A stretch of 44,383 nucleotides of DNA from Propionicimonas sp. GTDB lineage: Bacteria; Actinomycetota; Actinomycetes; Propionibacteriales; Propionibacteriaceae. This document shows positions 24,103-33,100 of the stretch, piece after piece. The notes beneath the pieces were generated by a model. The model worked only from the letters and a program-made list of their open reading frames with translations, was not told where the DNA came from and searched no databases. Made by a program: the position numbers and the translations under genes. Each line of letters opens with the position of its first letter. Positions within the stretch are counted from its first letter, which is position 1. The DNA lies in assembly GCF_029975155.1 (NCBI RefSeq), contig NZ_JARKPQ010000311.1, positions 1 through 44,383 of the forward strand, in the 5' to 3' direction.

Positions 24103-25368
24103 CTACCGGCCAGTGCCGGCGTAGACGATCGCCTCGCCGTCGGAGTCGAGGCCGAACGCGGTGTGACCGGCGCGGACGGCGCGGTCGACGTCGTCGATGT
24201 CCACCACGACCGAGATCCGGATCTCGGAGGTCGAGATCATCCCGATGTTGACGCCCTCCGTGGCCAGCGCGCGGAAGAACCGGGCGGTGACGCCGGGGTG
24301 CGAGCGCATGCCGACGCCGACGACGGAGACCTTGCCCACCTGGTCGTTGAAGAGCACGTCGACGAAGCCGATCCGCTCCTGCGCGGCCCGCAGCGCGGCG
24401 ATCGCCCGGGGGCCGTCCTTCTGCGCGAGGGTGAACGAGATGTCGGTGGCCTGCTCGTGCTCGCGGGACACGTTCTGCACGATCATGTCGATGTTCACGT
24501 CCGCGTCCGCGACGGCGGTGAAGATGTCCGCGGCCTCGCCCACCCGGTCCGGCACCCCGACGATGGTGATCTTGGCCTCGCTGCGGTCGTGCGCGATGCC
24601 TTCGATGAGCGGCTGTTCCATGCCCGTCCCCTCGTAGTCGATGTCCTTCACCCAGGTGCCCGGTTTGTCCGAGAAGGACGAGCGGACGTGCACCGGCACG
24701 TGCTCGCGCCGGGCGTACTCGACGCAGCGCAGGTGCAGGATCTTCGCCCCGTTCGCCGCCATCTCAAGCATGTCCTCGTAGCCGATCTGCGGGATCTGCC
24801 GCGCGCCGGGGACAATCCGCGGGTCGGCGGTGAACACCCCGTCCACGTCGGAGTAGATCTCGCAGTAGGCCGCGTCCAGAGCCGCCGCCAGGGCCACCGC
24901 GGTGGTGTCGGATGCGCCGCGGCCCAGCGTGGTCACGTCCTTGGTGGTCTGGGAGACCCCCTGGAAGCCGGCCACGATCACGACGTCGCCGTCGGCCAGC
25001 GCGGAGACGATCCGGCCGGGGGTGATGTCGATGATCCGGGCGTCGCCGTGCGTCCCGGTGGTGATCACGCCGGCCTGCGAACCGGTGAACGACCGCGCGG
25101 TGGCGCCGAGGTCGTTGATCGCCATCGCCAGCAGCGCGGCGCTCATTCGCTCGCCCGCGGTGAGCAGCATGTCGAGCTCCCGCGGACGGGGGTCCGGCGA
25201 GACCTGCAGCGCGAGGTCCATCAGCTCGTCCGTGGTGTCGCCCATCGCCGAGATGACCACCACCACCTCGTTGCCCTCTGCCTGGGTGCCGACGATCCGC
25301 CGCGCCACCCGCTTGATGCTCTCGGCGTCCGCTACCGAGGAGCCGCCGAACTTCTGAACCACCCGCAC
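24103..25368 (-). CDS. lysC: Aspartate kinase
   Basis: A 421-aa enzyme that phosphorylates aspartate, the first step to lysine, threonine, methionine and diaminopimelate. It shows the kinase start [12 protein letters not shown], the catalytic FTGSQAGV and [16 protein letters not shown] segments, and two C-terminal ACT domains ([33 protein letters not shown]) for feedback control. The GTG at 25368 gives the standard length; the frame extends far upstream without support. CAGAGT ends 6 nt before this GTG, so the message is probably leaderless. The usual internal start for a separate beta chain may also exist. No asd gene follows. Confidence 0.95.
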   Translation of the reverse strand: MRVVQKFGGSSVADAESIKRVARRIVGTQAEGNEVVVVISAMGDTTDELMDLALQVSPDPRPRELDMLLTAGERMSAALLAMAINDLGATARSFTGSQAGVITTGTHGDARIIDITPGRIVSALADGDVVIVAGFQGVSQTTKDVTTLGRGASDTTAVALAAALDAAYCEIYSDVDGVFTADPRIVPGARQIPQIGYEDMLEMAANGAKILHLRCVEYARREHVPVHVRSSFSDKPGTWVKDIDYEGTGMEQPLIEGIAHDRSEAKITIVGVPDRVGEAADIFTAVADADVNIDMIVQNVSREHEQATDISFTLAQKDGPRAIAALRAAQERIGFVDVLFNDQVGKVSVVGVGMRSHPGVTARFFRALATEGVNIGMISTSEIRISVVVDIDDVDRAVRAGHTAFGLDSDGEAIVYAGTGR

Positions 25369-25805
25369 CGTTCCACTCTGCCAGAAGTGGCCGTCCGAGC
25401 AGCAGGGCAACCACGTGCTGGGCCGGGCGAGACTCCCGGCGCGGCCGTTGGCCGCGCCGCGGTGGTCCTGTCGCGATTCGGCCATTCCGCTTGGCTCACC
25501 TGCCTCAGCTGTCACACCTCGGGCGAGGAGTGGCCAGATTGCGTCACCGTGCGACGGCAGGGGTGGAGGCGATGGTCTCGCCGCGCCAGGGTCTGGTGGT
25601 GCGCGGGGTCTCAGGGCCGGGGCACCGGGTGCTGCTGGCTCTGTCGCCATTTGGCCACGTGAGGGCCCGAATGTGACGGCGGTGACGGACGGTACGAACG
25701 GAGTGGCGGGATCGCGACAGCGATGGTGGCGGACGCCCCGGACGTCGGCGGGGTCGGTCCCGGCCGCGGCTGACCCCTGTTCGACCGGCGCCCTACGATG
25801 GGACG
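25369..25805. other. Intergenic region with divergent leaderless promoters
   Basis: A stretch of 437 bases between lysC and a plus-strand gene. I see no gene, RNA or riboswitch in it. At each end a -10-like hexamer ends exactly 6 nt from a GTG: CAGAGT for lysC on the minus strand and TACGAT (25794-25799) for the plus-strand gene. The middle is GC-rich with only weak hairpins. Confidence 0.5.
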
Positions 25806-26150
25806 GTGAGCAGCCAGCCACCTGAGCCGGAGCCGCAGTGGCAGCAGCCGGCGTTCCGTCCGGAGGAGAACCCCGAGGCGCCGCCGCCGGTCGTCGTCCC
25901 TCCGGCGGAGGTCGTGCGTCCGACCCTGCCGCCGTCGGGGCTTGAGACCGCCCTGGCGACCGCGTCCGGACTGGTGTGGCCGGTGCTGATCCTGCTGGCG
26001 ATCATGGGCTACATCGGGTGGTGGCCGGCGGTCATGATCGCGCTGATCACCAACGTGGTGGCGGAGAATGTGCGCAAACACCTGCGGCAGCGGCGCCGGG
26101 CACTCGGCAGCCAGCTGCCGGACGAGAACGACCGGAGGGAGTTGCGATGA
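25806..26150 (+). CDS. Hypothetical single-pass membrane protein
   Basis: A 114-aa product. A Pro/Glu-rich N-terminal half is followed by one or two hydrophobic segments (about 46-82, [20 protein letters not shown]) and a basic tail [15 protein letters not shown] start, 6 nt after TACGAT, so leaderless. The stop overlaps the next gene's ATG (ATGA). I recognise no family; the tail suggests a cytoplasmic C-terminus that could bind lipids or nucleic acid. Confidence 0.6.
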   Translation: MSSQPPEPEPQWQQPAFRPEENPEAPPPVVVPPAEVVRPTLPPSGLETALATASGLVWPVLILLAIMGYIGWWPAVMIALITNVVAENVRKHLRQRRRALGSQLPDENDRRELR

Positions 26151-27106
26151 CCGTGCGCTGGGGGATCGCCGGGCCGGGACGGATCGCCGCGACGATGGCC
26201 GCGGAGTTCGCCCACGTGCCGGACGCGGAGCTGGTCGCGGTCGGGTCGCGCTCCTCCGAGCGGGCGAAGGAGTTCGCGGGGCGGTTCGGCATCCCGCAGG
26301 CGTACGGCAGTTACGCGGAACTGTTCGCGTCCGACGTGGACGCGATCTACCTCGCCACCCCCCACGGGCAGCACACCGACCTGGCTCTCGCGGCGATCGA
26401 CGCGGGCAAGGCGCTGCTGGTGGAGAAGGCGTTCACGGCGTCCGTCGCCGACACCCGCGCGGTGATCAGCGCCGCCCGGTCACGCCGCGTCTTCTGCATG
26501 GAGGCGATGTGGACGCGGTTCCTGCCCGCGGTCGCCCACCTGCGGGAACTGGTCGCGTCCGGGGCGCTGGGCGAGGTGCGCGCGGTGTACGGCGACCTGC
26601 TGGCCTTCCGCGAGTTCGACCCCGAGGACCGGCTGTTCAACCCCGCGCTCGGTGGCGGCGCCGTGCTCGACCTCGGCGTGTACGTGATCTCCTTCACCCA
26701 GCAGTTCCTCGGCGCGCCGGCCGTCGTCCACGCCACCGGCGGTATGTACCCGAACGGTGTCGAGGGCGAGGCCGGCATCCTGATGGGCTGGACGGACGGC
26801 CGCTACGCCACCCAGGCGATCGGCTTCACCGCCCCCGGCCCGGGGCGCCAGGTGGTCGCCGGCACGAAGGGCTGGGTGGAGGTGAAGCCGCGCTTCCACC
26901 GTGCCGAGCAGCTGTCGGTGCACCTGCTCGGCGAGGAGCCGCAGGAACTCGTCTTCGGCAAGACCGGAGTCGGCTACAGCCACGAGCTCGCCCACGTGAA
27001 CGCGTGCCTCGCCCGGGGACTCACCGAGAGCCCGGTGATGCCCTTGTCCGACACTCTCGCCGTCCAGGAGGTCATGGCAGAAGTGCTGAGCCAGCTCGGT
27101 CGGTGA
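26147..27106 (+). CDS. Gfo/Idh/MocA-family NAD(P)-dependent oxidoreductase
   Basis: A 319-aa enzyme with an N-terminal Rossmann domain (GIAGPGRIA, about 5-13), the catalytic-lysine segment LLVEKAF in place of the common EKP, and the C-terminal substrate domain with GGGAVLDLGVY. The family oxidises or epimerises sugars, inositols and trans-dihydrodiols; EAMWTRFLPA resembles the dihydrodiol/xylose dehydrogenase subgroup. It is coupled to the upstream membrane-protein gene by an ATGA overlap. The substrate is unknown. Confidence 0.9.
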   Translation: MTVRWGIAGPGRIAATMAAEFAHVPDAELVAVGSRSSERAKEFAGRFGIPQAYGSYAELFASDVDAIYLATPHGQHTDLALAAIDAGKALLVEKAFTASVADTRAVISAARSRRVFCMEAMWTRFLPAVAHLRELVASGALGEVRAVYGDLLAFREFDPEDRLFNPALGGGAVLDLGVYVISFTQQFLGAPAVVHATGGMYPNGVEGEAGILMGWTDGRYATQAIGFTAPGPGRQVVAGTKGWVEVKPRFHRAEQLSVHLLGEEPQELVFGKTGVGYSHELAHVNACLARGLTESPVMPLSDTLAVQEVMAEVLSQLGR

Positions 27107-27130
27107 GCGTCGCCCCGTCCCCGGCCGACT

Positions 27131-27172
27131 TGTCAGAACCCGGGCCTGCTGTAGCAGGCTGAGATTCTGACA
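27131..27172. promoter_or_regulatory. Inverted repeat before the VOC-family gene
   Basis: TGTCAGAA (27131-27138) and TTCTGACA (27165-27172) are perfect 8-nt inverted arms enclosing a second stem, CCTGCT/AGCAGG (27145-27158). It lies between the oxidoreductase stop and the next gene's start. It could terminate the former, act as an operator for the latter, or form an mRNA leader stem. Confidence 0.4.
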
Positions 27173-27191
27173 CCTCGGTGAAGGAGCGACC

Positions 27192-27605
27192 ATGGCGATC
27201 ACTCTCGTGGCCTACCTGAACTTCCCGCAGGGGAAGACGCGGGAGGCGATGACCTACTACCAGGACGTGTTCGGCGGCACGCTGGACGTCCTCACCTTCG
27301 GTGACTACGGCATGGCCGACATGCCGGCGGACGGCACCATGCACGCCCGGCTGGTCACGGACCATTTCCGGCTGATGGCGTCGGACGCCATGCCCGGCGC
27401 GGAGGACACCTGGGGCGGCACCCGGGTCTACCTCGCGGTCATCGGGGACGAGGAGGCGAAGATGCGGGCCTGGTTCGACCGCCTCAGCGCCGATGGCACG
27501 GTCGGACGTCCGCTGGAGAAGCAGGTCTGGGGTGATCTGCACGGCGATCTACGCGACAAGTTCGGCCTGGAGTGGCTGTTCGATATCGGCACCCCGCAGA
27601 ACTGA
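27192..27605 (+). CDS. VOC superfamily (PhnB/glyoxalase-like) protein
   Basis: A 137-aa protein with the paired beta-alpha-beta-beta-beta layout of PhnB/DUF1428-like members: AYLNFPQGKTREAMTYYQDVF at the start and VWGDLHGDLRDKFGLEWLFDI at the end. The C-terminal signature (WG...G..D.FG..W) is characteristic. No reaction is established for most of the group. The ATG has AAGGAG 6 nt upstream. It converges with rarD, with 5 nt between stops. Confidence 0.85.
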   Translation: MAITLVAYLNFPQGKTREAMTYYQDVFGGTLDVLTFGDYGMADMPADGTMHARLVTDHFRLMASDAMPGAEDTWGGTRVYLAVIGDEEAKMRAWFDRLSADGTVGRPLEKQVWGDLHGDLRDKFGLEWLFDIGTPQN

Positions 27606-27610
27606 GGGGG

Positions 27611-28543
27611 TCAGTTCACCACCTCGGGCTCGACCAGCACCGGACGGCGGGCTGCGCGCAGGCTGTCCACGGTGAGCAGCACGAGCGCGACCCAGACGAG
27701 GCCGAAGCCGATCCAGCGGGCCAGCGGCATCACCTCGTGGTTGATCCAGACGCCGATCGAGAACTGGATGACCGGGGTCAGGTACTGGATCAGGCCCATC
27801 ATGCTCAGCGGGATCCGGCTCGAGGCGGCCGCGAACAGCAGCAGCGGGATCGCGGTCACGGCGCCGGCGAGCGCGAGGCCGGCCGTCAGGCCCGGTCCGT
27901 GGCTGAGGAAGGCGCTGGCTCCGGTGGCCTGCAGCCAGACGAGGAAGGCCAGCGCGAGCGGCGTGAGCAGGGCGGTCTCGACCGTCAGGCCGACGAGGGG
28001 CGAGACGCGTCCGCCGACCTGCTTCTTGACCAGCCCGTACAGGCCGAAGCTCACCGCCAGCGACAGCGCGACCCACGGCACCTGGCCGTAGCCGACCGTG
28101 ATCACCACGACGGCCGCCAGCCCCACGCCGACCGCGATCCACTGCGCGGGACGCAGCCGCTCGTGCAGCACGAACACCGCGAGGGTCACGGTGAACAGGG
28201 GATTGATGAAGTAGCCGAGTGCCGCGTCGACGATGTGGTCGTTCAGGACGCCCCACACGTAGATCGACCAGTTGACCGTGACCAGGACGCCCGCGGCGGT
28301 CAGGCCCCAGAACAGCTTCCGGTTCGCCACCACGTCACGGAGGTGTCCCCACTCCCGCCAGAGCACCACGCCGAGGCCGCAGAACACGAACGTCCACACG
28401 AGCCGGTGGCCGACGATCTCGAACGGGTCGGCCGCGCTGAGCGCCTTGAAGTAGAACGGAAAGGCTCCCCACAGCAGGTAGGCGGCGAGAGCGAGCAGCA
28501 GGCCGCGCGAGTCGAGGGGCTGCTGCTGGTCCGGCACCAGCAC
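27611..28543 (-). CDS. rarD: RarD, EamA-family transporter
   Basis: A 310-aa protein with ten hydrophobic segments in two EamA halves. The opening LLLALAAYLLWGAFPFYFKAL and the YLTPVIQFSIGVW segment are typical of RarD (once called chloramphenicol-sensitive protein). It is presumed to move small metabolites across the membrane; the substrate is not established. GTG codons at 28543 and 28537 are both possible starts, with AGGGTG favouring the second. A long palindrome follows upstream of its start. Confidence 0.88.
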   Translation of the reverse strand: MLVPDQQQPLDSRGLLLALAAYLLWGAFPFYFKALSAADPFEIVGHRLVWTFVFCGLGVVLWREWGHLRDVVANRKLFWGLTAAGVLVTVNWSIYVWGVLNDHIVDAALGYFINPLFTVTLAVFVLHERLRPAQWIAVGVGLAAVVVITVGYGQVPWVALSLAVSFGLYGLVKKQVGGRVSPLVGLTVETALLTPLALAFLVWLQATGASAFLSHGPGLTAGLALAGAVTAIPLLLFAAASSRIPLSMMGLIQYLTPVIQFSIGVWINHEVMPLARWIGFGLVWVALVLLTVDSLRAARRPVLVEPEVVN

Positions 28544-28566
28544 ACCCTATTGCCCCGCCACCACAA

Positions 28567-28640
28567 CGCCGAACGCCTCCGTTTCCGTCAAACGCCACAG
28601 CGCACGCTGGAGCGTTTGACCGGAACGGAGGCGTTCGGCG
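28567..28640. repeat. Palindromic repeat, family B, copy 1
   Basis: Left arm 28567-28595 and right arm 28612-28640 (29 nt each, two mismatches) share the words GAACGCCTCCG and GTCAAACGC. The inner segment CAGCGCACGCTG is itself a hairpin. The same arms and inner words recur at 42086-42153. It lies between the rarD start and the AHSA1 stop codon. Confidence 0.8.
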
Positions 28641-28662
28641 AGGGACGGGGCTGGGCTCGGGC

Positions 28663-29136
28663 TCAGACCTCGTCGGCGGCGAGCAGGCCGTCCAGCTTGG
28701 CGTAGCCGTCGTTGACGCCCACCTCCATGCCGGACGAGAGCCAGGCGTCGCGGCCCTCGAAGCTGTCCACCAGCGACTGGGCGTGCAGGCGGGTGACGCC
28801 GTTGCCGAGGTCCTCGAACGACATGGTCTCCAGCGAGACGCTGTCCGGCATCCCCTCCCAGGTGAAGGTCTGGACGATCCGGTCGTCGGTGATCTCGTGG
28901 AAGCTGCCGTAGAAGCTGTACTCCTGGTCGTCCTCGATGTTGGTGAACCGCCAGCTGCCGCCGCGGCGCGCGTCCCAGTAGTCGATCCGGGTGGTGAGCC
29001 GGTTCGGCCCGACCCAGCGCGCGTACAGCTCGGGATCGGTATGGGCGCGGAGCAGCTGAGCCGGAGCGGCCTTGAAGTCGCGGGTGATCCGGATGATCGG
29101 CACCTGCGGGTCAGCGGAGATCTGTGCTTCGGTCAT
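28663..29136 (-). CDS. SRPBCC/AHSA1-family protein
   Basis: A 157-aa START-like fold with the hallmark start RITRDFKAAPAQLLRAHTDPELYARWVGP and DYWDARRGGSWRF. Such proteins bind hydrophobic ligands or act as Hsp90 co-chaperone-like factors. In actinobacteria they are very often paired, as here, with an ArsR repressor encoded directly upstream (26-nt overlap). Both are likely under control of the palindromic operators at 29491-29551. The ligand is unknown. Confidence 0.9.
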   Translation of the reverse strand: MTEAQISADPQVPIIRITRDFKAAPAQLLRAHTDPELYARWVGPNRLTTRIDYWDARRGGSWRFTNIEDDQEYSFYGSFHEITDDRIVQTFTWEGMPDSVSLETMSFEDLGNGVTRLHAQSLVDSFEGRDAWLSSGMEVGVNDGYAKLDGLLAADEV

Positions 29137-29479
29137 GGGTGGTTCCCTTCTGCGGCTCGCCGGCGTTCAGCTCGGCGAGGACGGTGTCGAGGCGGGCGTA
29201 GCGCTCCTCCGCCTGGCGGCGGTAACGCTCCAGCCACGCTGTCATCAGGTCGAACATCTCGGCCTCCAGATGGACGGACCGGGTCTGCGCCCGGGGGCGC
29301 TTGCTGACCATGCCGGCGTCCTGAAGCACCTTCACGTGCTTCGAGATGGCCTGGACGCTCATGTCGAACGGCCGGGCCAGTTCCCCCACGGTGGCGTCGC
29401 TCAGGGTGAGTCGCGCCACCAGATCGCGCCTGGTCGGGTCGGCCAGGGCCGCGAACACCCTGGAGAGCTGGTCCTGCAT
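29111..29479 (-). CDS. ArsR-family transcriptional repressor
   Basis: A 122-aa winged-helix protein: DQLSRVFAALADPTRRDLVARL, recognition region MSVQAISKHVKVLQDAGMVSKR. There is no metal-binding ELCVC motif, so it is of the non-metal, AHSA1-linked type. ATG 29479 is preferred over the TTG at 29494, because AGAAGG precedes it and the TTG falls inside an operator palindrome. It probably represses its own operon with the downstream AHSA1 gene. Confidence 0.92.
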   Translation of the reverse strand: MQDQLSRVFAALADPTRRDLVARLTLSDATVGELARPFDMSVQAISKHVKVLQDAGMVSKRPRAQTRSVHLEAEMFDLMTAWLERYRRQAEERYARLDTVLAELNAGEPQKGTTHDRSTDLR

Positions 29480-29490
29480 GGCTACCTTCT

Positions 29491-29551
29491 TCAACCGATC
29501 GGTTGATTAACCATAACCCGGACGGCACCGGGTAGTCAACCGCTTGGTTGA
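29491..29551. promoter_or_regulatory. Two 16-nt palindromic ArsR operators
   Basis: TCAACCGATCGGTTGA (29491-29506) is a perfect palindrome, and TCAACCGCTTGGTTGA (29536-29551) is the same sequence with only the central bases changed. They are spaced 45 nt start to start and flank the presumed promoter (GGTTATGGTTAAT on the minus strand). The first overlaps the ArsR ribosome-site region. They are very likely binding sites for the adjacent ArsR protein. Confidence 0.75.
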
Positions 29552-29552
29552 A

Positions 29553-30197
29553 TTAGCCGAGGAACCCGGTGAGCAACTGGTTGTAGGCGTCGGGGGCTTC
29601 GAGGTTGGGATTGGCGCCTGTGCCCGCGACGACCTCCAGCCGGGCGTTCGGCAGCTGGGACGCCAGGTGCCGGGCGGCGGGCAGGCCAGGGTCGCTCGCC
29701 CCGGCGACGACCAGGACGGGGACGGTGATCGCGGCCAGCCGGCTGCCGAAGTCGGCGGTCGCCATCAGGTCGAGGGCTCGGACCAGGTCCTCCTTGGTGG
29801 CGCCGCTGTCGGCGAGCGCCCGGTTCGGCATCGCCCGGATCAGCGACTTCTGCAGCTTCAGCGCCAGCTTCCCCGGCGTCGCGAACGCCCCGGAGACGAC
29901 CAGCCCGGCCACCCGCTCCGGTTCGCTCGCTGCGACCTGCAGGGCAACCATCGCGCCCAGCTGGTGGCCGACCAGCCGTGCCCGCTCGATCCCGTAGCGG
30001 TCCAGCGTGCTGGCGACCTCGGCCGCCGCGACGCTGAGCGACAACTCACCCGGACGCCCGGGCCGCAGCCCGGCCAGCCAGGGCGCGATCACCTGCACCT
30101 CGGTCCCCAGGACCTCAACCTGCGCCTGCCACATCTGCGGGGTGAGCCCCGCCGAGTGCAGGAGGACGACGGGAAGCGGACGGGCCGGCTCGGTCAT
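29553..30197 (-). CDS. Alpha/beta-hydrolase-fold protein with missing catalytic residues
   Basis: A 214-aa protein with the HSAG oxyanion-type loop near residue 14, strand-helix order and a late acidic SDPG (Asp169) of the alpha/beta hydrolases. The nucleophile elbow reads GHQLG instead of GHSLG (Gln79), and the catalytic His position reads GTGANPNLE instead of GAGHNPNLE (Ala195). The frame is intact and the rest of the fold is conserved, so it is a non-hydrolytic homologue rather than debris. The ATG overlaps the ileS stop (ATGA), so it is translated from the ileS message. A binding or regulatory role is inferred. Confidence 0.8.
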   Translation of the reverse strand: MTEPARPLPVVLLHSAGLTPQMWQAQVEVLGTEVQVIAPWLAGLRPGRPGELSLSVAAAEVASTLDRYGIERARLVGHQLGAMVALQVAASEPERVAGLVVSGAFATPGKLALKLQKSLIRAMPNRALADSGATKEDLVRALDLMATADFGSRLAAITVPVLVVAGASDPGLPAARHLASQLPNARLEVVAGTGANPNLEAPDAYNQLLTGFLG

Positions 30198-33100
30198 CGG
30201 GCCTGCTCCACCCGGGTCACGCGGAAGCGCAGGGCCAGTTCGTCGTCGGTGAACCAGCTCGTCGGTTCGGGCGCGGAGATCCCGGCGTTCGCCGGGATGA
30301 CGGAGGGGTTCGCCGGGATGACGGAGGGGTTCGCCGGGATGACGGAGGGGGTGGTGGGGACGGCATCGGCGGGAACCTCGGTCACCGACACCGCGAGCAC
30401 CTCGTCGCCGATCAGGGCGGCGTGCGCGCGGACGGCTTCGGCGGTGGCCGCGTCCGTCGCCGACCACTCCAGCAGGATCCGGTCGGACACCTCGAAGCCG
30501 GACGCCTTGCGAGCCTCCTGCACGCCGCGGATCACCTCGCGGGCCAGGCCGGCCCGCACCAGCTCCGGAGTGAGCTCGAGGTCGAGCGCGACGGTCTCGC
30601 CCTGCTCGTTCACCACCGACCAGCCCTCGCGCGGGCGCTCGGAGACGATCACCTCTTCGGGCGTGACCTCCACCTCGCCCAGCTCGGTGACCAGGACGTA
30701 CGCCACGCCGTGCGTGGCCAGGTCCGCGGCCAGCACGGACGCGTCCGCGGACGCGATCGCCCCGGCCACCAGCGGCGTCTGCTTGCCGAACCGCTTGCCC
30801 AGCGCGCGGAAGTTGCCCTTCGCCGAGTGGTCGACGAGGTCGCCGGCGGACGCGAACGACTCCACCCGCTCGACGTTCAGCTCGGCCATGACCTCGGCGC
30901 GCAGTTCCGCGTCCAGCAGCCCGAACGCCGCGGACGGGATCAGCGCCCGGCTCAGCGGCTGGCGGGTCTTCACCTTGGCCTCCGCGCGGGCCGAGCGGCC
31001 GAGTTCGACGATCCGCCGGGTGAGCTGCATGGCCTCGTCCAGCTCCGGGTCGATGGCGGCCTCGTCCACGACCGGCCAGGAGGCGAGGTGCACCGACGCC
31101 GGAGCGTCCGGATCGGTGGTGACCACGAGGTCCTGCCACACCCGCTCGGTGATGAACGGCACCAGCGGGGCCATCAGCCGGGTGACCACCTCGATGGTGT
31201 CGTGCAGGGTCTGCAGAGCGCCGGGCTGACCGTCCCAGAAGCGCCGGCGGGACCGCCGCACGTACCAGTTGGACAGGTCGTCGACGAAGCTCGCCAGCAA
31301 GGCACCCGCGCGCTGGGTGTCGAAGTCGTCCAGCGCCTCGGTGACCTGCTTCACCAGCGTGTTGCGGGCGGAGGTGAGCCAGCGGTCGAGCACGTGGACC
31401 TTGATCTCGCTCCCTGAGGAGCTTCGTGAGCTCGCGAGCGAAGCGTCACGAAGGGCTGGCGTCTCGACAGGCTCGACGAGCGATGAAGAGGCTGGCGACC
31501 AGCCGTTCGCGCGGGCATACAGGCTCTGGAAGGCCACGGTGTTGAGGTAGGTCATCAGCACCTTGCGGACGGTCTCCTGGATCGTCCCGTGGCCGACGCG
31601 GCGCGACGACCAGGGCGAGCCGCCGGCGGCCATGAACCAGCGCACCGCGTCGGCACCGTGGGTGTCCATCAGCGGGATCGGCTCCAGGATGTTGCCCAGG
31701 TGCTTGCTCATCTTGCGTCCGTCCTCGGCCAGGATGTGACCCAGGCACAGCACGTTCTTGTACGAGGACCGGTCGAACACCAGCGTGCCGACGGCCATCA
31801 GCGAGTAGAACCAGCCGCGGGTCTGGTCGATGGCCTCGCAGATGAAGTCCGCGGGGTAGGCGGGCTCGAAGGATTCCTTCGAGCCGTCGGCCCACGGGTA
31901 GCCCCACTGCGCGAACGGCATCGAGCCGCTGTCGAACCAGGCGTCGATCACCTCGGGCACGCGGTGGGCGGTCTGCTGGCAGTTCGGGCAGGGGAAGGTC
32001 ACGTCGTCGACGAACGGACGGTGCGGGTCGAGCGCGGAGTAGTCCCGTCCGGTCAGCTGGGAGAGCTCGGCGCGCGAACCGACGCAGGTCTGGTGGCCGG
32101 CGGGGCAGCGCCAGATCGGCAGCGGCGTGCCCCAGTAGCGCGACCGGGACAGCGCCCAGTCGATGTTGTTGTTCAGCCAGTCGCCGTAGCGGCCCCACTT
32201 GATGTGCTCGGGGTACCAGTTCGTGTTGGCGTTCTCGCGCAGCAGCTCGTCCTTGATCGCGGTCGTGCGGATGTACCAGGACGGCTGCGCGTAGTACAGC
32301 AGCGAGGTGTGGCAGCGCCAGCAGTGCGGGTAGGAGTGCTCGTAGGCGAGGACGCGAAACATCAGCCCGCGCGCGGTGAGGTCGTCGACGAGGACGGCGT
32401 CCGCGGTCTTGAAGAACATCCCGCCGACCAGGTCGAGGCCCTCCTCGAAGGTGCCGTCCGGGCGGATCGGATTGACCATCGGCAGGCCGTACTGGCGGCA
32501 GACCAGCATGTCCTCCTCGCCGAACGCCGGCGCCTGGTGCACGAGGCCGGTGCCGTCCTCCGTGGTCACGTAGTCGGCCAGCACGACGTAGTGGGTGCCA
32601 CCGACCACGTCCGGGAACTCCACGAGTTCGAACGGACGCTGGTAGCGCCACAGTTCCAGCTCACGGCCGGTGAACGTCTGGCCGAGTCTCCAGCCCTCGC
32701 CCAGCACCTTCTCGGCCAGCGGCTCGGCGACGACCAGCGCCTCTCCCTCGTCGTTGGTGGCAACGACATAGGTCACGTCGGGGTGCACGGCGACGGCGGT
32801 GTTGCTGACCAGGGTCCAGGGCGTGGTGGTCCACACCAGCAGGGACGCCTTGCCGGCCAGCGGCCCGGAGACCAGCGGGAACCGCACGTAGACGGACGGA
32901 TCGGAGACATCCTCGTAGCCCTGGGCGAGTTCGTGGTCGCTCAGGGTGGTGCCGCAGCGGGGGCAGTAGGGGGCGACGCGGTAGTCCTCGACCAGCAGTC
33001 CCGCCGAGTGGATCTGCTTCAGCGCCCACCACACCGACTCGATGAAGGCGGGGTCCATCGTCCAGTAGGCCGTCTCGAGGTTCACCCAGTAGCCCATCCG

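Noticed and set aside
29553..30197. Pseudogene call for the degenerate hydrolase
   Set aside because: The frame is uninterrupted, the start is coupled to ileS, and only the catalytic residues differ, so it is treated as a functional non-catalytic homologue.
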